DNA of 64,000 nt, taken from Chitinibacter sp. FCG-7. GTDB lineage: Bacteria; Pseudomonadota; Gammaproteobacteria; Burkholderiales; Chitinibacteraceae. Position numbers and translations under genes: made by a program. Where the stretch lies: positions 3,472,001-3,536,000 of the forward strand of contig NZ_CP157355.1 of NCBI RefSeq assembly GCF_040047665.1, given 5' to 3'. Position 1 is the stretch's first letter; every line of letters begins with the position of its first letter. Of this stretch, positions 1 to 9,282 are shown piece by piece. Below the pieces are notes generated by a model. It did not search any database and was not told the DNA's origin. It saw only the letters and a list, made by a program, of their open reading frames with translations.

Positions 1-2
1 AA

Positions 3-431
3 ATTATCCGTTTTTACGGCCACGCCATGCAGGGCTTGATGGGCAACTACCTTGAGAAAAATATGCAGCTGTTCGCCGAGATGCAATCAAGGCTGCAAGA
101 TCAGACTAAATCCACGTTGGGCGCTGATAATCCGATGTTCAGTAATGCCAATTTGTGGGGAGAATTTATGAAATTCCAGGGGCCTGCCATCCAGAATATG
201 ATGGGAAATTACCTGGAGAGCAGTACCAATATGTTTGTTGAAATGCAGCAACAATTGCAAGAGCGTGCCAAGCATCTGTTTACGGGCTTTGGGATGCCTG
301 GTGGGCCAAAATCAGCGCCTGCTGGTGACGATGCCTTGCACCCCACTGCGCCGCCCCCGGCAATGCCGGATGAGCCCGCTGCTGCCAAGCCTGCTGCGCG
401 AAAACGGACGGTAAAAAAAGCAGTTGAGTAG
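3..431 (+). CDS. phaR: PhaR-like polyhydroxyalkanoate synthesis repressor, C-terminal part (5' truncated by window)
   Basis: The reading frame is open from the window edge (IIRFYGHAM...) to a TAG stop, so the N-terminal DNA/PHB-binding domain lies outside. The visible part carries two copies of a Gln/Met-rich helical unit, QGLMGNYLEKNMQLFAEMQ and QNMMGNYLESSTNMFVEMQ, about 40 residues apart. A Pro/Ala-rich linker and a Lys/Arg-rich tail (AARKRTVKKAVE) follow. This matches the C-terminal half of PhaR, the regulator that senses polyhydroxybutyrate granules and represses phasin and PHA genes. The duplicated unit is seen directly; the function is inferred from family resemblance. A phasin would be the alternative, but the basic tail and repeat fit PhaR better. 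Confidence 0.7.
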   Translation: MIRFYGHAMQGLMGNYLEKNMQLFAEMQSRLQDQTKSTLGADNPMFSNANLWGEFMKFQGPAIQNMMGNYLESSTNMFVEMQQQLQERAKHLFTGFGMPGGPKSAPAGDDALHPTAPPPAMPDEPAAAKPAARKRTVKKAVE

Positions 432-479
432 GGTATTGCCGTGAGAGTTATGGCCTAGCTGCTCTTTGGATCAATACAC
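431..479. repeat. PAL49 copy A
   Basis: A 49-bp imperfect palindrome starting GGGTATTGCC and ending TCAATACAC. Its first base is the last base of the phaR stop codon. It fills the gap before tcdA. One mismatch from the GGGTAT/ATACCC consensus. Confidence 0.75.
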
Positions 480-532
480 CGTTGGAGTATGTTCAGCCCC
501 GTGTGGGGCTGATTTGTTTTGAAGGAAATAAA

Positions 533-1324
533 GTGAGTTTGGAAGGTGATTATCAGCGGCGTTTTGCCGGTATTGCCCGTCTGTATGGCGTGCAGGCTTT
601 ATCCCGCTTTGCGGTGGCTAAAATCTGTGTCATCGGGATTGGTGGTGTGGGATCGTGGGTGGCCGAGGGCTTGGCGCGCTCTGGAATTGGTGCGCTGACT
701 TTGATTGATCTGGATGATGTGTGTATTTCCAATACCAATCGCCAACTGCCAGCGCTGGAAGGGCAAATTGGTCGAATGAAAGTGCATGCAGTGGGTGAGC
801 GCATGCGGGCGATTAACCCGGAAATTGAAGTTAATGCGATTGAAGATTTTGTTGCTGAAGATAATTTTGCGCAATATTTGGCGGGTCACGATTATGTGAT
901 CGACTGTATTGATAGTGTTAAAACCAAGGCCGCTTTAATCGCGTATTGCCGGCGAAATAAAATCAAAATTATTACGGTAGGTGGTGCTGGTGGGCAAATT
1001 GATCCGACACAAATTAAAGTGGATGATTTAAGTAAAACGATACAGGATCCGCTGGCAGCCAAATTGCGTAATATTTTGCGGCGCGATTTTGGTTTTGCGA
1101 AAAATGGTAAAAAAATGGGCGTTGAATGCGTTTATTCAACCGAGCAGCTGGTTTATCCTCAAGCGGACGGTTCGGTTTGCGTGGCCAAGCCGTCTGTGGG
1201 CGAGGGTGTACGCCTTGATTGTGCGGGTGGTTTTGGTGCAGTGATGACGGTAACGGCCACATTTGGTCTGGTGGCGGTATCGCGGGTTTTAAAATACTTG
1301 CAAACAAAAGCGCTAACACAATAA
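533..1324 (+). CDS. tcdA: tRNA threonylcarbamoyladenosine dehydratase (TcdA/CsdL)
   Basis: E1-like (ThiF/MoeB superfamily) enzyme that cyclises t6A to ct6A at tRNA position 37, using ATP. The nucleotide-binding loop GIGGVGS lies at residues 35-41. The acidic LIDLDDVCISNTNRQ segment, the YVIDCIDSVKTKAALI stretch and GGAGGQIDPT motif follow the E. coli protein closely. The GTG start at 533 is chosen because AAGGA sits a suitable distance upstream and the family begins with DxxQRRFxGxARLYG. A longer frame from a TTG at 482 would begin inside/just after PAL49 copy A and adds residues without family support. It is a single gene facing rplI, with a shared terminator between them. Confidence 0.93.
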   Translation: MSLEGDYQRRFAGIARLYGVQALSRFAVAKICVIGIGGVGSWVAEGLARSGIGALTLIDLDDVCISNTNRQLPALEGQIGRMKVHAVGERMRAINPEIEVNAIEDFVAEDNFAQYLAGHDYVIDCIDSVKTKAALIAYCRRNKIKIITVGGAGGQIDPTQIKVDDLSKTIQDPLAAKLRNILRRDFGFAKNGKKMGVECVYSTEQLVYPQADGSVCVAKPSVGEGVRLDCAGGFGAVMTVTATFGLVAVSRVLKYLQTKALTQ

Positions 1325-1342
1325 AGGCATTGATTGTCGCCA

Positions 1343-1378
1343 AATAAAAAGCCACGAATTAATCGTGGCTTTTTATTT
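1343..1378. terminator. bidirectional terminator between tcdA and rplI
   Basis: Perfect stem GCCACGA / TCGTGGC (1351-1357 and 1363-1369) with AAATAAAAA before and TTTTTATTT after, so it has a T-run on either strand. It serves tcdA (plus) and the ribosomal operon (minus). Confidence 0.9.
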
Positions 1379-1395
1379 GGCGTTTGCTTAATAAA

Positions 1396-1848
1396 TTAAG
1401 CAGCTGCGCCTACAACTTGCAATTTGATAGTGCTAACTACGTCGTGGTGCAGAGCCAAAGCAACTTCGTATTCGCCGATTGCTTTGAAAGGACCATTTGG
1501 CAGGCGCACTTCAAATTTTTGAACCGCAACACCAGAAGCAGTGATTGCTTCAGCGATGTCGTGGTTCGTTACTGAGCCAAACAGACGGCCATCAACACCC
1601 GCTTTTTGAGCGATAGTGATTTCAGCGCCTTCCAGTTTAGCAGCGCGCTCTTGCGCTTCAGCCAAGATTTCAGCTTGTTTCGCTTCCAGTTCCGCACGGC
1701 TAGCTTCAAATGCAGCCATATTGGCTTCATTTGCACGTTTAGCTTTACCTTGTGGGATCAAGAAGTTACGAGCGTAACCATCTTTAACTTTAACGATATC
1801 GCCCAATTGACCCAGATTCGCTACTTTCTCGAGCAGGATAATTTGCAT
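1396..1848 (-). CDS. rplI: 50S ribosomal protein L9
   Basis: 150 residues, the usual length for L9. The N-terminal 23S rRNA-binding domain begins [30 protein letters not shown] in family-typical order. It continues into the long connecting helix rich in Ala/Glu/Lys (residues about 40-75) and the C-terminal domain. Last gene of rpsF-priB-rpsR-rplI, transcribed leftward and ending at the bidirectional hairpin at 1343-1378. Confidence 0.98.
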   Translation of the reverse strand: MQIILLEKVANLGQLGDIVKVKDGYARNFLIPQGKAKRANEANMAAFEASRAELEAKQAEILAEAQERAAKLEGAEITIAQKAGVDGRLFGSVTNHDIAEAITASGVAVQKFEVRLPNGPFKAIGEYEVALALHHDVVSTIKLQVVGAAA

Positions 1849-1869
1849 GATTAGTTTCTCCCGTTCGTC

Positions 1870-2097
1870 TTAGTGTTGATCAGTGTAAGGCAACAAGGCC
1901 AAGAAGCGAGCCAATTTAATGGCAGTCGACAATTGACGCTGATATTTGGCTTTAGTGCCAGTGATACGTGCAGGAATGATCTTGCCGTTTTCAGAGATGA
2001 AATCTTTCAGGATGGCTACGTCTTTGTAGTCAACTTGAGCGATACCTTCGGTTGTGAAGCGGCAGAATTTTCTGCGCTTGAAGAGTTGGCGAGACAT
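1870..2097 (-). CDS. rpsR: 30S ribosomal protein S18
   Basis: 75 residues. It contains the conserved [20 protein letters not shown] start and the [18 protein letters not shown] core typical of S18, which pairs with S6 on the 30S platform. It sits between priB and rplI with short gaps of 10 and 21 bp, consistent with one operon. Start ATG gives the usual N-terminus [10 protein letters not shown]. Confidence 0.98.
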   Translation of the reverse strand: MSRQLFKRRKFCRFTTEGIAQVDYKDVAILKDFISENGKIIPARITGTKAKYQRQLSTAIKLARFLALLPYTDQH

Positions 2098-2107
2098 TGT
2101 CTAATCC

Positions 2108-2413
2108 TCAATTCAAATATTCAAAAGCGGTAATGTGTAAAACCATGCTTTGTCGATACTTGCTGCTGCGAGCGGCGAAAAAACCTTTGCATTTAATTGC
2201 TTGTTGCGTGGGCGTTTTGATCAATTGATGACAAATATCGCCAAGCGCAACAAAAGGTATTTCACAATCCACTTTGCGCTGCGCGCCAGCTTCGCTTTGT
2301 TCTGATTGATGAATAATCCATCCTTCAATCATTGCAATGCCCGCTGGTGTGCGCCGTATCGCGTCTCTGATCAGTAAATGACCTTCGACTAAAGCCTGAT
2401 TTCGTAGATTCAA
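2108..2413 (-). CDS. priB: Primosomal replication protein N (PriB)
   Basis: 101 residues, a single OB-fold ssDNA-binding protein that helps restart stalled forks with PriA/DnaT. Family hallmarks visible are the RDAIRRTPAGIAMIEGWIIHQSEQSEAG strand pair, the RKVDCEIPFVALG segment and a C-terminal FFAARSSKYRQSMVLHI strand. Position between rpsF and rpsR is the standard proteobacterial arrangement. The start appears to be TTG at 2413, eleven bases after rpsF, with a weak CGGAA upstream; low initiation would suit a protein needed in smaller amounts than S6 and S18. Confidence 0.9.
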   Translation of the reverse strand: MNLRNQALVEGHLLIRDAIRRTPAGIAMIEGWIIHQSEQSEAGAQRKVDCEIPFVALGDICHQLIKTPTQQAIKCKGFFAARSSKYRQSMVLHITAFEYLN

Positions 2414-2423
2414 TTTTTCCGAA

Positions 2424-2786
2424 TTAAGCAGCTTGTACTTCAGCGCCTTGAGTCAGAGATTTTGATTTCTCTTCTTTCATCATCGGAGATGCTTCAGTTA
2501 CGGCGCCGTCTGTTTTCAAAGTCAGGTGGCGAAGAACTGCATCGTTGAATTTGAATGCGTGTTCGATTTCTTCCAAAGTTTCTTGGCTGCATTCAATGTT
2601 CATCAACACATAGTGTGCTTTGTGGATTTTTTGAATTGGGTAAGCCAATTGACGACGGCCCCAATCTTCCAAGCGGTGGATAGAGCCAGCACCAGTAGTG
2701 ATTAGTGATTTGTAGCGCTCGATCATTGCTGGAACTTGTTCGCTTTGATCTGGGTGCACGATAAACACGATTTCATAATGTCGCAT
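2424..2786 (-). CDS. rpsF: 30S ribosomal protein S6
   Basis: 120 residues beginning [29 protein letters not shown], the standard S6 N-terminus. [27 protein letters not shown] is the conserved core. The C-terminal 20 residues are a charged tail of the kind that can be glutamylated in some species. First gene of the four-gene operon; GGAG precedes the ATG. Confidence 0.98.
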   Translation of the reverse strand: MRHYEIVFIVHPDQSEQVPAMIERYKSLITTGAGSIHRLEDWGRRQLAYPIQKIHKAHYVLMNIECSQETLEEIEHAFKFNDAVLRHLTLKTDGAVTEASPMMKEEKSKSLTQGAEVQAA

Positions 2787-2894
2787 GTATTGCTCCTTGT
2801 GGTTTGCAGCCTGCCGTTAGCGACCACGGTCAGGCAAGGGTTGGAAGTCCGCGATAATAGTCGCTTTTAGTTGCCAAATCAAGGTTTTGACGAA

Positions 2895-3218
2895 TTAGCG
2901 CTCAATTTGGTCTATTTTTCCTTGAACCGCTGCCCATTCCGCATGCTCTGGCAATGGGGGCTTTTTCTGGATGATGATGGGCCATTCTTTGGCTAGGGTA
3001 GCATTGAGATTGATGTATTCCTGCATCTCTGCCGGTACGTCGTCTTCTGCGTAGATGGCCTCTACAGGGCATTCGGCAACACAGAGCGTACAGTCAATGC
3101 ATTCGTCAGGGTCAATAACCAGAAAATTGGGGCCTTCCCGAAAGCAATCAACTGGGCAGACATCTACGCAGTCAGTGTATTTGCATTTCACGCAAGCGTC
3201 GGTCACAACGTAAGTCAT
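2895..3218 (-). CDS. fdxA: 7Fe-8S ferredoxin
   Basis: 107 residues. It has the N-terminal cluster-binding pattern [18 protein letters not shown] and the second motif [16 protein letters not shown]. The spacing between the first two Cys clusters is that of Azotobacter FdI/FdxA-type ferredoxins with one [3Fe-4S] and one [4Fe-4S] cluster. The roughly 50-residue C-terminal extension is also typical. It is a stand-alone minus-strand gene, divergent from gluQ, and acts as a cytoplasmic low-potential electron carrier. The redox partner cannot be read from the context. Confidence 0.93.
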   Translation of the reverse strand: MTYVVTDACVKCKYTDCVDVCPVDCFREGPNFLVIDPDECIDCTLCVAECPVEAIYAEDDVPAEMQEYINLNATLAKEWPIIIQKKPPLPEHAEWAAVQGKIDQIER

Positions 3219-3285
3219 TGCTTGTCCTTGTGCTTAAAAAAAGTAAAATCGGTGCCGTCTATTCTAACAGAGCATCGGTCCGGGC

Positions 3286-4251
3286 ATGTCCTGCTTGATC
3301 GAGATGAACGGGGATGTGGTGATTAAGTCTGCGTATGTGGGGCGTTTTGCCCCTAGTCCAACAGGTTTGTTGCATATGGGTTCACTCATGGCGGCTGTAG
3401 CGAGCTATCTGGACGCTAGAGTTGCTGGCGGGCGGTGGTTGTTAAGAATTGAAGATCTTGACCCTCCGCGTGAATTTTCAGGCGCGTCGAACTCGTTTAT
3501 TGAGACGCTACTTCGTTTTGGCTTTGAATGGGATGGCGAGATTGTTTGGCAGAGCCAGCGAGGTGCGCGTTACCAACAGGTTCTGGACTCCTTGCTTGAG
3601 CGCGGTTTGGCCTACCCCTGTTCTTGCACAAGAAAAATGCTACAAGCGGCGGGGCGGCGTGGGGTTGATGGCTTGGTCTATTCGGGGCTCTGTCGCTCGG
3701 GTGTCTCTTCTTGCGCTAGCCAGCTGGCTTATCGTCTGAAGGTGCCCGATGAAGTGATTGCTGTTGTTGACCGGGTTCAGCAAGTCACCGCACACAACCT
3801 GTGTTGCGATGTTGGTGATTTTATTCTTAGGCGGGCAGATCAACTCTGGGCCTATCAGCTAGCGGTCGTGGTGGATGATGCCGATGCAGGTGTGACCGAT
3901 GTTGTGCGCGGTGCAGATCTGCTGGATTCGACGCCCAGGCAGGTGTATCTGCAGCAAGTGCTGGGCTTCTCCACCGTTCGTTATTTGCATATTCCGGTCA
4001 TTACCAATATGCGGGGGGAGAAATTGAGTAAGCAAACCTGTGCGCCCGCCTTGCGGGATGGCCAGGAGGTTGAGCAGTTATGGTTTGCCTTGAGTCTGTT
4101 GTATCAAAATCCGCCCTTATCGCTGCGCCGCGCTTCGTTGGCCGAGTTGTGGTGTTGGGCTATTGATGCGTGGGATGTTGCGAAATTCCCGCAAAAACGT
4201 AGCGTAGCTGTGACGATTGATGACAATTTTGAATTTAAATTTCAGCTCTAG
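3286..4251 (+). CDS. gluQ: Glutamyl-Q tRNA(Asp) synthetase
   Basis: Paralogue of the GluRS catalytic domain, lacking the anticodon-binding domain (321 residues against about 470). It attaches glutamate to queuosine at position 34 of tRNA(Asp). Visible motifs are GRFAPSPTGLLHMGSL (HIGH-type, His about 30), a zinc-binding CSC...YSGLC arrangement around residues 107-125, and the EKLSKQ ATP loop. Several in-frame starts exist (ATG 3286, ATG 3304); the first is reported, but the family usually starts about ten residues before GRFAPSP. queF, required for queuosine, is also in this window at 49995. Confidence 0.93.
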   Translation: MSCLIEMNGDVVIKSAYVGRFAPSPTGLLHMGSLMAAVASYLDARVAGGRWLLRIEDLDPPREFSGASNSFIETLLRFGFEWDGEIVWQSQRGARYQQVLDSLLERGLAYPCSCTRKMLQAAGRRGVDGLVYSGLCRSGVSSCASQLAYRLKVPDEVIAVVDRVQQVTAHNLCCDVGDFILRRADQLWAYQLAVVVDDADAGVTDVVRGADLLDSTPRQVYLQQVLGFSTVRYLHIPVITNMRGEKLSKQTCAPALRDGQEVEQLWFALSLLYQNPPLSLRRASLAELWCWAIDAWDVAKFPQKRSVAVTIDDNFEFKFQL

Positions 4252-4419
4252 ATTGAAATGTCCGTATTATTGGCTTTATTCTTAAATAACTGTGCATTTA
4301 AAATGCGTGTGCAGGTTATTGCTTTCCCACTGCGAAAGATCATCGTTTGTGGTAAATAAAAGTATGTGCGTGTGCGCCTACTGATTGATGAAAGCGCTGC
4401 CTCATTTCGGAGATTGCTC

Positions 4420-7227
4420 GTGCAAAAAACACCTCGATTTAAAGCTTGTGTTCTGGCTGTTGCCATGGCGGCACTACCCTTGTTTGGGCATGCTGCCGGA
4501 TTGGGGCGATTGAATGTTTTATCGGGTTTGGGGCAGCCGTTTCGTGGCGAGATAGATCTTGTTTCCGTACAGCCCAATGAGGCTGATTCTCTGGTTGTTA
4601 GCTTGGCACCACCAGAAAGTTACAGCAATGCACGCATCGAATACCCTCCTGCGTCATTAGGCTTGCGCTTTAATATCGAAAAGCGCCCGAATGGACAATA
4701 TTATGTTGTCGTCAATTCCTCTCTGCCTATCGCAGAACCTTTCCTTGATTTGCTGGTTGAGCTCAACTGGGCGACTGGTCGCATCCAGCGCGAATACACT
4801 GCGTTGATTGATCCTGCTGATTATGCCGGTGGCGTCAATTCAAGCGACAAAACCCGATATGCCAGCTCGGATCTTCCTGGTACGCAAACGCGGGGAGGGA
4901 TCAAAGGTGCAAAACCAAAGCGGACCAAACCTGTTGTCAGCAATCAGACTCCAGTAAATCCAAGTCGTGACGAAGTGGCTTCGTCAAGCGATGCAGCCAG
5001 CGCCTCGACTGCGACAGATTCGCATCGCGTTCGATCTGGGGAGACTCTGGGCTCGATTGCCCGTCAAGTTCAGCCATCTGGCGTAAGTCTGGAGCAGGTG
5101 CTGGTGGGTCTATACAAGGCCAATCCATCGGCCTTCGATGGCAATATGAATCGCTTGAAGAGTGGAAAAATTCTGAATGTGCCAAGTGCGGCCCAGTTGC
5201 AGCAAACTTCAAAGTCCGAGGCCGCCAAAGAGATCCAGGTTCAGGCTGCGGATTGGAGTGCTTATCGTGGCAAATTGGCTGAGTCCGTGTCGAAAGGCCC
5301 TGCCAAGGTATTGAGTGAGCAGTCTGGTGCCGGCAAGATTACCGCCAAAGTTCAGGATCAGGGCGCGAACACCAGCGATGCAAATAAAGATGTTCTTAAG
5401 TTGTCAAAAGCTGCTGATGCAGCCAAAAAATCTGGCGACCAGGCCAAGCTGAAGGCTCTGGAGGAGGAAATCGCGACGCGACAAAAAGCGCTTGATGAAG
5501 CCAATCAGCGCGTGGCCGCTTTGCAGAAAAATGTCAGTGACATGGAAAAGCTCGCGACTTTGAAGGCTGGAGCGACGGCATCACCTGTGGCAACTGCGCA
5601 AGCTACTTCTGACCCCGCGCTGGTTGCCAGTGCTGCCAGCGAAGTGGCAAGCGAAGCAAGTTCGGAGGTGGTTGCAAGTGCTGTGGCTACTGCCAAACCT
5701 AAGCGCAGAGTGCAAGTAGAGGCTCCAGTGGCTGAAGAGCCGGGCTTGTTTGATGGTCTGCTTGATAATTCGCTTGCCTTGGGTGGTGGTGCTTTGGCGC
5801 TGGTTCTCGGCGGAGCGGGTTTGTTGTGGGCGCGTCGTCGGCAAAATCCTGGTGTGTTTGAGGACAGTATTATCACGGGCGGCGATCTAAAGGCGAATAC
5901 AGTGCTTGGAAGTACTGGCGGTGGCGTAATCAGTACGCAAGCGACTGAAAATTCGTTCTTGACCGACTTTAGCCGTCAAGGTCTGGGCACGATCGATACC
6001 GATGAAGTTGATCCGATTGCCGAAGCGGAAGTTTATATGGCTTACGGTCGCGATGCGCAAGCCGAAGAAATTTTGAAAGACGCCTTGCATAAAGATCCTT
6101 CCCGTCATGAAATCCGGATGAAGCTGCTGGATATTTACGCCGCAAGACGTGATGCTACTTCATATGAAGAGCATGCTTCTTCATTGTTTGCGGTGACTAA
6201 CGGCCAAGGTGATTTGTGGCGCGAGGCGGCTGCCAATGGCCGCGCTATCGATCCAGAAAACCCTTTGTATCGCAAGGAGCCTGCTGGTGTGGTCGATACC
6301 AGTTTGGCTGCGCCTGCTGTTGTGGTGGGGGCGTCCGCACTTGAGGAAGTCACTGCGCCGGATTTGAGTGCCGTAGCAAGCAATGAGCTGGACTTTGAGT
6401 TGGATTTTGATGCCGAGCAAGGGGCTGCGCCAGAGGCGCTGGATTTGTCTGTGTCGCCTGTCGATCTCGATCTTGCTGTTGAAGCGTCGCCTAGTCCTGC
6501 TGAAGCTACGCTAGATGCAGGCGACGATTTGGCATTGGATGCAGCCTTGGATCTGGATGTTGTCGAGCCTGAAAACGCGCCTATCGAGTTGGCTGCAAGT
6601 GCAGATGATGCACTGTTGTCTCTGGATCTGCCAATTGATACGGGGTCTGCGGCTGAAGAACTTTCGGCAATTGATCAGTTGCTTGATCTGGATCTGGATG
6701 CCGAATTGAATATGAGTGCCCCAGAGGCTTCGGCGATTACTGCTGCGAATGATTTGACTGAAGATTTTGCCGCAACAACCGAGCTTGATGCTTTCGGGGG
6801 CTTTGAACTAGGCGCGGATAAAGAGGCCGCCCAATTGGCAGAGCTGCCTGCGGAGTCCTTGCCGATTGCTGAAGATTTGGCAGCTGAAGAGGACGATCTG
6901 AAGCTTGATTTTAATTTCGATCTGGAATCGGCAGAAGAAGTGTCAGCATTCGATGTGGCTAGCGCCAGTGAAGCTCCAGCTCTGGATTTGGATAGTACGG
7001 GTGTGGATAGCACCTTTGGCGATATCAGCCTTGATCTGAGTGAAGCCGCGGCTGCCGGTGATCTGGATTTTGCTGCTGACGATCCTGTGCAGACCAAGAT
7101 TGATCTGGCCAAGGCCTATATCGACATGGGTGATGTCGAAGGTGCGCGCGAGATCTTGCAAGAGGCACTGCAGGAAGGTTCGGATGCGCAGCAGCAACTG
7201 GCAAAAACACTGCTGGCTGATCTCTGA
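4420..7227 (+). CDS. fimV: FimV-like polar hub / peptidoglycan-binding protein
   Basis: About 935 residues. The signal peptide MQKTPRFKACVLAVAMAALP...GHA is followed by the conserved LGRLNVLSGLGQPFRGEIDL start of FimV. A LysM-type domain (HRVRSGETLGSIARQ...) is near residue 215, then a coiled coil and a single transmembrane segment (LALGGGALALVLGGAGLLWARRR). A very acidic cytoplasmic region rich in Asp/Leu repeats follows, ending in the TPR-like FimV C-terminus (KIDLAKAYIDMGDVEGAREIL). GTG at 4420 is preferred over GTG at 4366 because GGAG lies just upstream and it gives a clean signal peptide. In relatives FimV organises the cell pole and type IV pili. It leads the fimV-truA-trp series. Confidence 0.92.
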   Translation: MQKTPRFKACVLAVAMAALPLFGHAAGLGRLNVLSGLGQPFRGEIDLVSVQPNEADSLVVSLAPPESYSNARIEYPPASLGLRFNIEKRPNGQYYVVVNSSLPIAEPFLDLLVELNWATGRIQREYTALIDPADYAGGVNSSDKTRYASSDLPGTQTRGGIKGAKPKRTKPVVSNQTPVNPSRDEVASSSDAASASTATDSHRVRSGETLGSIARQVQPSGVSLEQVLVGLYKANPSAFDGNMNRLKSGKILNVPSAAQLQQTSKSEAAKEIQVQAADWSAYRGKLAESVSKGPAKVLSEQSGAGKITAKVQDQGANTSDANKDVLKLSKAADAAKKSGDQAKLKALEEEIATRQKALDEANQRVAALQKNVSDMEKLATLKAGATASPVATAQATSDPALVASAASEVASEASSEVVASAVATAKPKRRVQVEAPVAEEPGLFDGLLDNSLALGGGALALVLGGAGLLWARRRQNPGVFEDSIITGGDLKANTVLGSTGGGVISTQATENSFLTDFSRQGLGTIDTDEVDPIAEAEVYMAYGRDAQAEEILKDALHKDPSRHEIRMKLLDIYAARRDATSYEEHASSLFAVTNGQGDLWREAAANGRAIDPENPLYRKEPAGVVDTSLAAPAVVVGASALEEVTAPDLSAVASNELDFELDFDAEQGAAPEALDLSVSPVDLDLAVEASPSPAEATLDAGDDLALDAALDLDVVEPENAPIELAASADDALLSLDLPIDTGSAAEELSAIDQLLDLDLDAELNMSAPEASAITAANDLTEDFAATTELDAFGGFELGADKEAAQLAELPAESLPIAEDLAAEEDDLKLDFNFDLESAEEVSAFDVASASEAPALDLDSTGVDSTFGDISLDLSEAAAAGDLDFAADDPVQTKIDLAKAYIDMGDVEGAREILQEALQEGSDAQQQLAKTLLADL

Positions 7228-7230
7228 TAA

Positions 7231-7860
7231 TTGAAATTACACGCTGTTAATATTCTGGCGCTCTGGTTTTGGCTGCTTTCTCTGCTGCCATGGCTTGAGC
7301 GCCTTTCTCTTTTTCTGCTTGCTGCGTTGCTGTTCTGTATGGCGCTGTTTTTTGCGGGTACGCGGCTAAGCAAAAGCTTGCCTAGAATGCGCTGGCTGTT
7401 GCTGGCCGTCTTTATGATTTATGCCTGGTCAACGCCGGGTGTCTATCTATGGCCGCACGCACTTTCCCCTACTGTAAATGGCATCAGTCTGGCTATCGAG
7501 CAGCTTGCTCGTCTGGTTTGTGTAGTAGCCAGTTTGCAAATCATGCTGACGTTTTTGTCGAAGAGCGCTATAGTCGCGGGTCTGTATTATTTGCTTTTGC
7601 CGCTGGATTGGATTGGATTTCGTCCTGAGCGGATGGCGGTGCGCCTGAGCTTGACGCTGGACTATGCAGAACAATTGCTTGAGCAGAAAAACCGCTTTGC
7701 CGATGTGCTTGGCGACTTGATGCGAGCCCCGGAGCCATCTGGCGAGCAGCTGGCCATTGAGTTTAATGGTTTGTCTCTGACGCAAGCCGTGTTTCTGGTG
7801 GTGCAGCTGGGGGCAATTGCACTCACTATTTTGATTGGGAATGCCGCACTTTGGAATTGA
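7231..7860 (+). CDS. EcfT/CbiQ-like membrane protein (orphan T component)
   Basis: 209 residues with about five hydrophobic segments. It resembles the transmembrane T component of energy-coupling-factor vitamin/metal transporters; the FRPERMAVRLSLTLDYAEQLLEQ region corresponds to the coupling-helix area. No ATPase (A) or substrate-binding (S) gene is nearby. Start is TTG at 7231, three bases after the fimV stop, and its stop overlaps the truA start, so all three are probably translated from one message. Function is unproven and the family call is moderate. Confidence 0.6.
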   Translation: MKLHAVNILALWFWLLSLLPWLERLSLFLLAALLFCMALFFAGTRLSKSLPRMRWLLLAVFMIYAWSTPGVYLWPHALSPTVNGISLAIEQLARLVCVVASLQIMLTFLSKSAIVAGLYYLLLPLDWIGFRPERMAVRLSLTLDYAEQLLEQKNRFADVLGDLMRAPEPSGEQLAIEFNGLSLTQAVFLVVQLGAIALTILIGNAALWN

Positions 7861-8642
7861 AACGCTACGCTTTAGCTGTTGAGTATGATGGCAGGGCTTT
7901 TAATGGCTGGCAAATTCAGCCTGATGTTGCAACAGTGCAAGGTGAAATGGAGCGCGCCATTGGCCAAATGGCTGGGCACGCCTTACGCGTCCATGCTGCA
8001 GGGCGGACCGATGCCGGGGTGCATGCCACGCGGCAGATTGTCCATTTTGACACTGCAGTTAACCGGCCGATTACTGCGTGGGTGCGCGGGGTGAATAGCT
8101 TTTTGCCGTCGGGCATCGCCGTCCTTTGGGCTCAGCAGGTGTCGGACGATTTTCATTCGCGTTTTGTCGCAACAGCGAGGCATTACCGCTATCTATTGTT
8201 GCAGCATCCGGTGCGACCCAGCCTGCTGGCTGGGCAGGTAGGCTGGATTCACAATTCGCTGGATCTGGAAAAAATCTCGGCAGCCAGCCGCTTTTTGCTG
8301 GGCGAGCACGATTTCAGTAGTTTTCGTGCCGCTGAGTGTCAGGCACTCTCGCCGGTGAAGCAAATGCTGAAAATTAATATTGGTCAGCAAGGCGATCTGA
8401 TTTATTTTGATTTTTCGGCCACCGCTTTTCTGCATCATATGGTTAGAAATATCATGGGTGCCTTATTGCATATTGGTAAAGGCAATGAGTCGCCAGAGTG
8501 GATGCAGTGGCTCATTGCACAGCAAAACCGCAGTGTGGCACCGCCGACGTTTATGCCGGATGGTTTATATCTGACCGGGGTGAGTTATCCCGAGAAATAC
8601 GGTTTGGCGACTGAGCCGATCCAGCGTTTTGGTCTGATTTGA
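7851..8642 (+). CDS. truA: tRNA pseudouridine(38-40) synthase
   Basis: 263 residues. The catalytic aspartate lies in GRTDAGVHA, preceded by LAVEYDGRAFNGWQIQ. FRAAECQALSP and FLHHMVRNIMGALL are the other two TruA signature blocks. Start TTG at 7851 overlaps the upstream stop by ten bases; a TTG at 7857 would also work. Translation is probably coupled to the upstream gene. Confidence 0.96.
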   Translation: MELKRYALAVEYDGRAFNGWQIQPDVATVQGEMERAIGQMAGHALRVHAAGRTDAGVHATRQIVHFDTAVNRPITAWVRGVNSFLPSGIAVLWAQQVSDDFHSRFVATARHYRYLLLQHPVRPSLLAGQVGWIHNSLDLEKISAASRFLLGEHDFSSFRAAECQALSPVKQMLKINIGQQGDLIYFDFSATAFLHHMVRNIMGALLHIGKGNESPEWMQWLIAQQNRSVAPPTFMPDGLYLTGVSYPEKYGLATEPIQRFGLI

Positions 8643-8650
8643 GGTTTTCC

Positions 8651-9280
8651 ATGGCTATTCCCCGTATTAAGGTTTGCGGTCTGCGTGATCGCGAGACGCT
8701 GCTACAAACTATTGCATTGGGTGCCGATGCGATTGGTCTTGTTTTTTATCCACCCAGCCCACGCTATGTCACCATAGAGCAAGCCAAAGAGCTGGCGGCG
8801 GCTTTGCCTGCCTTTACAACGGCGGTGGCGTTGTTTGTGAATGCAGAGGCTGATTTTGTCAGCGCCGTGTTGGAAAACGTCCCGATCGACTTACTGCAGT
8901 TCCACGGCGATGAGAGTTTGGCCGATTGTGTGCAATTTGGTCGCCCATTTATCAAGGTGCTCAGGGTAAAACCTGACATAAATTTGGTAGAATACGCGCA
9001 AAGTTATGTTCATCCTTTGTGTCGTGGCATTATGCTCGACGCTTGGGTTGATGGCGTTCCCGGCGGCACTGGTGAAGCGTTTGATTGGCAAATTTTGCCC
9101 GAAAGTTTGCCGCTGCCGCTGATTTTGTCGGGTGGTTTGCACGCTGATAATGTGGCCAATGCAGTGCGGCAAGTGAAGCCCTGGGCTGTTGACGTCTCTA
9201 GTGGCGTTGAGAGCAGCAAGGGGGTTAAAGATTTAGAGCGGGTTTGTGCATTTATTAATGCTGTACACAGTGTGAGATAA
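8651..9280 (+). CDS. trpF: Phosphoribosylanthranilate isomerase
   Basis: 209 residues, TIM-barrel enzyme for the third step of tryptophan synthesis after anthranilate. Motifs are [12 protein letters not shown] (catalytic Cys), LLQFHGDES and the phosphate-binding [10 protein letters not shown]...[11 protein letters not shown] at 8651 is chosen because GAGG precedes it and KVCGLR follows at the expected distance; a longer frame from 8639 overlaps truA. trpB follows after 2 bp. Confidence 0.97.
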   Translation: MAIPRIKVCGLRDRETLLQTIALGADAIGLVFYPPSPRYVTIEQAKELAAALPAFTTAVALFVNAEADFVSAVLENVPIDLLQFHGDESLADCVQFGRPFIKVLRVKPDINLVEYAQSYVHPLCRGIMLDAWVDGVPGGTGEAFDWQILPESLPLPLILSGGLHADNVANAVRQVKPWAVDVSSGVESSKGVKDLERVCAFINAVHSVR

Positions 9281-9282
9281 AG

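Noticed and set aside
6675..7112. Ser/Ala-rich 145-residue ORF antisense to fimV
   Set aside because: A shadow of the acidic Asp/Leu-rich fimV repeat region; no ribosome-binding site or family.
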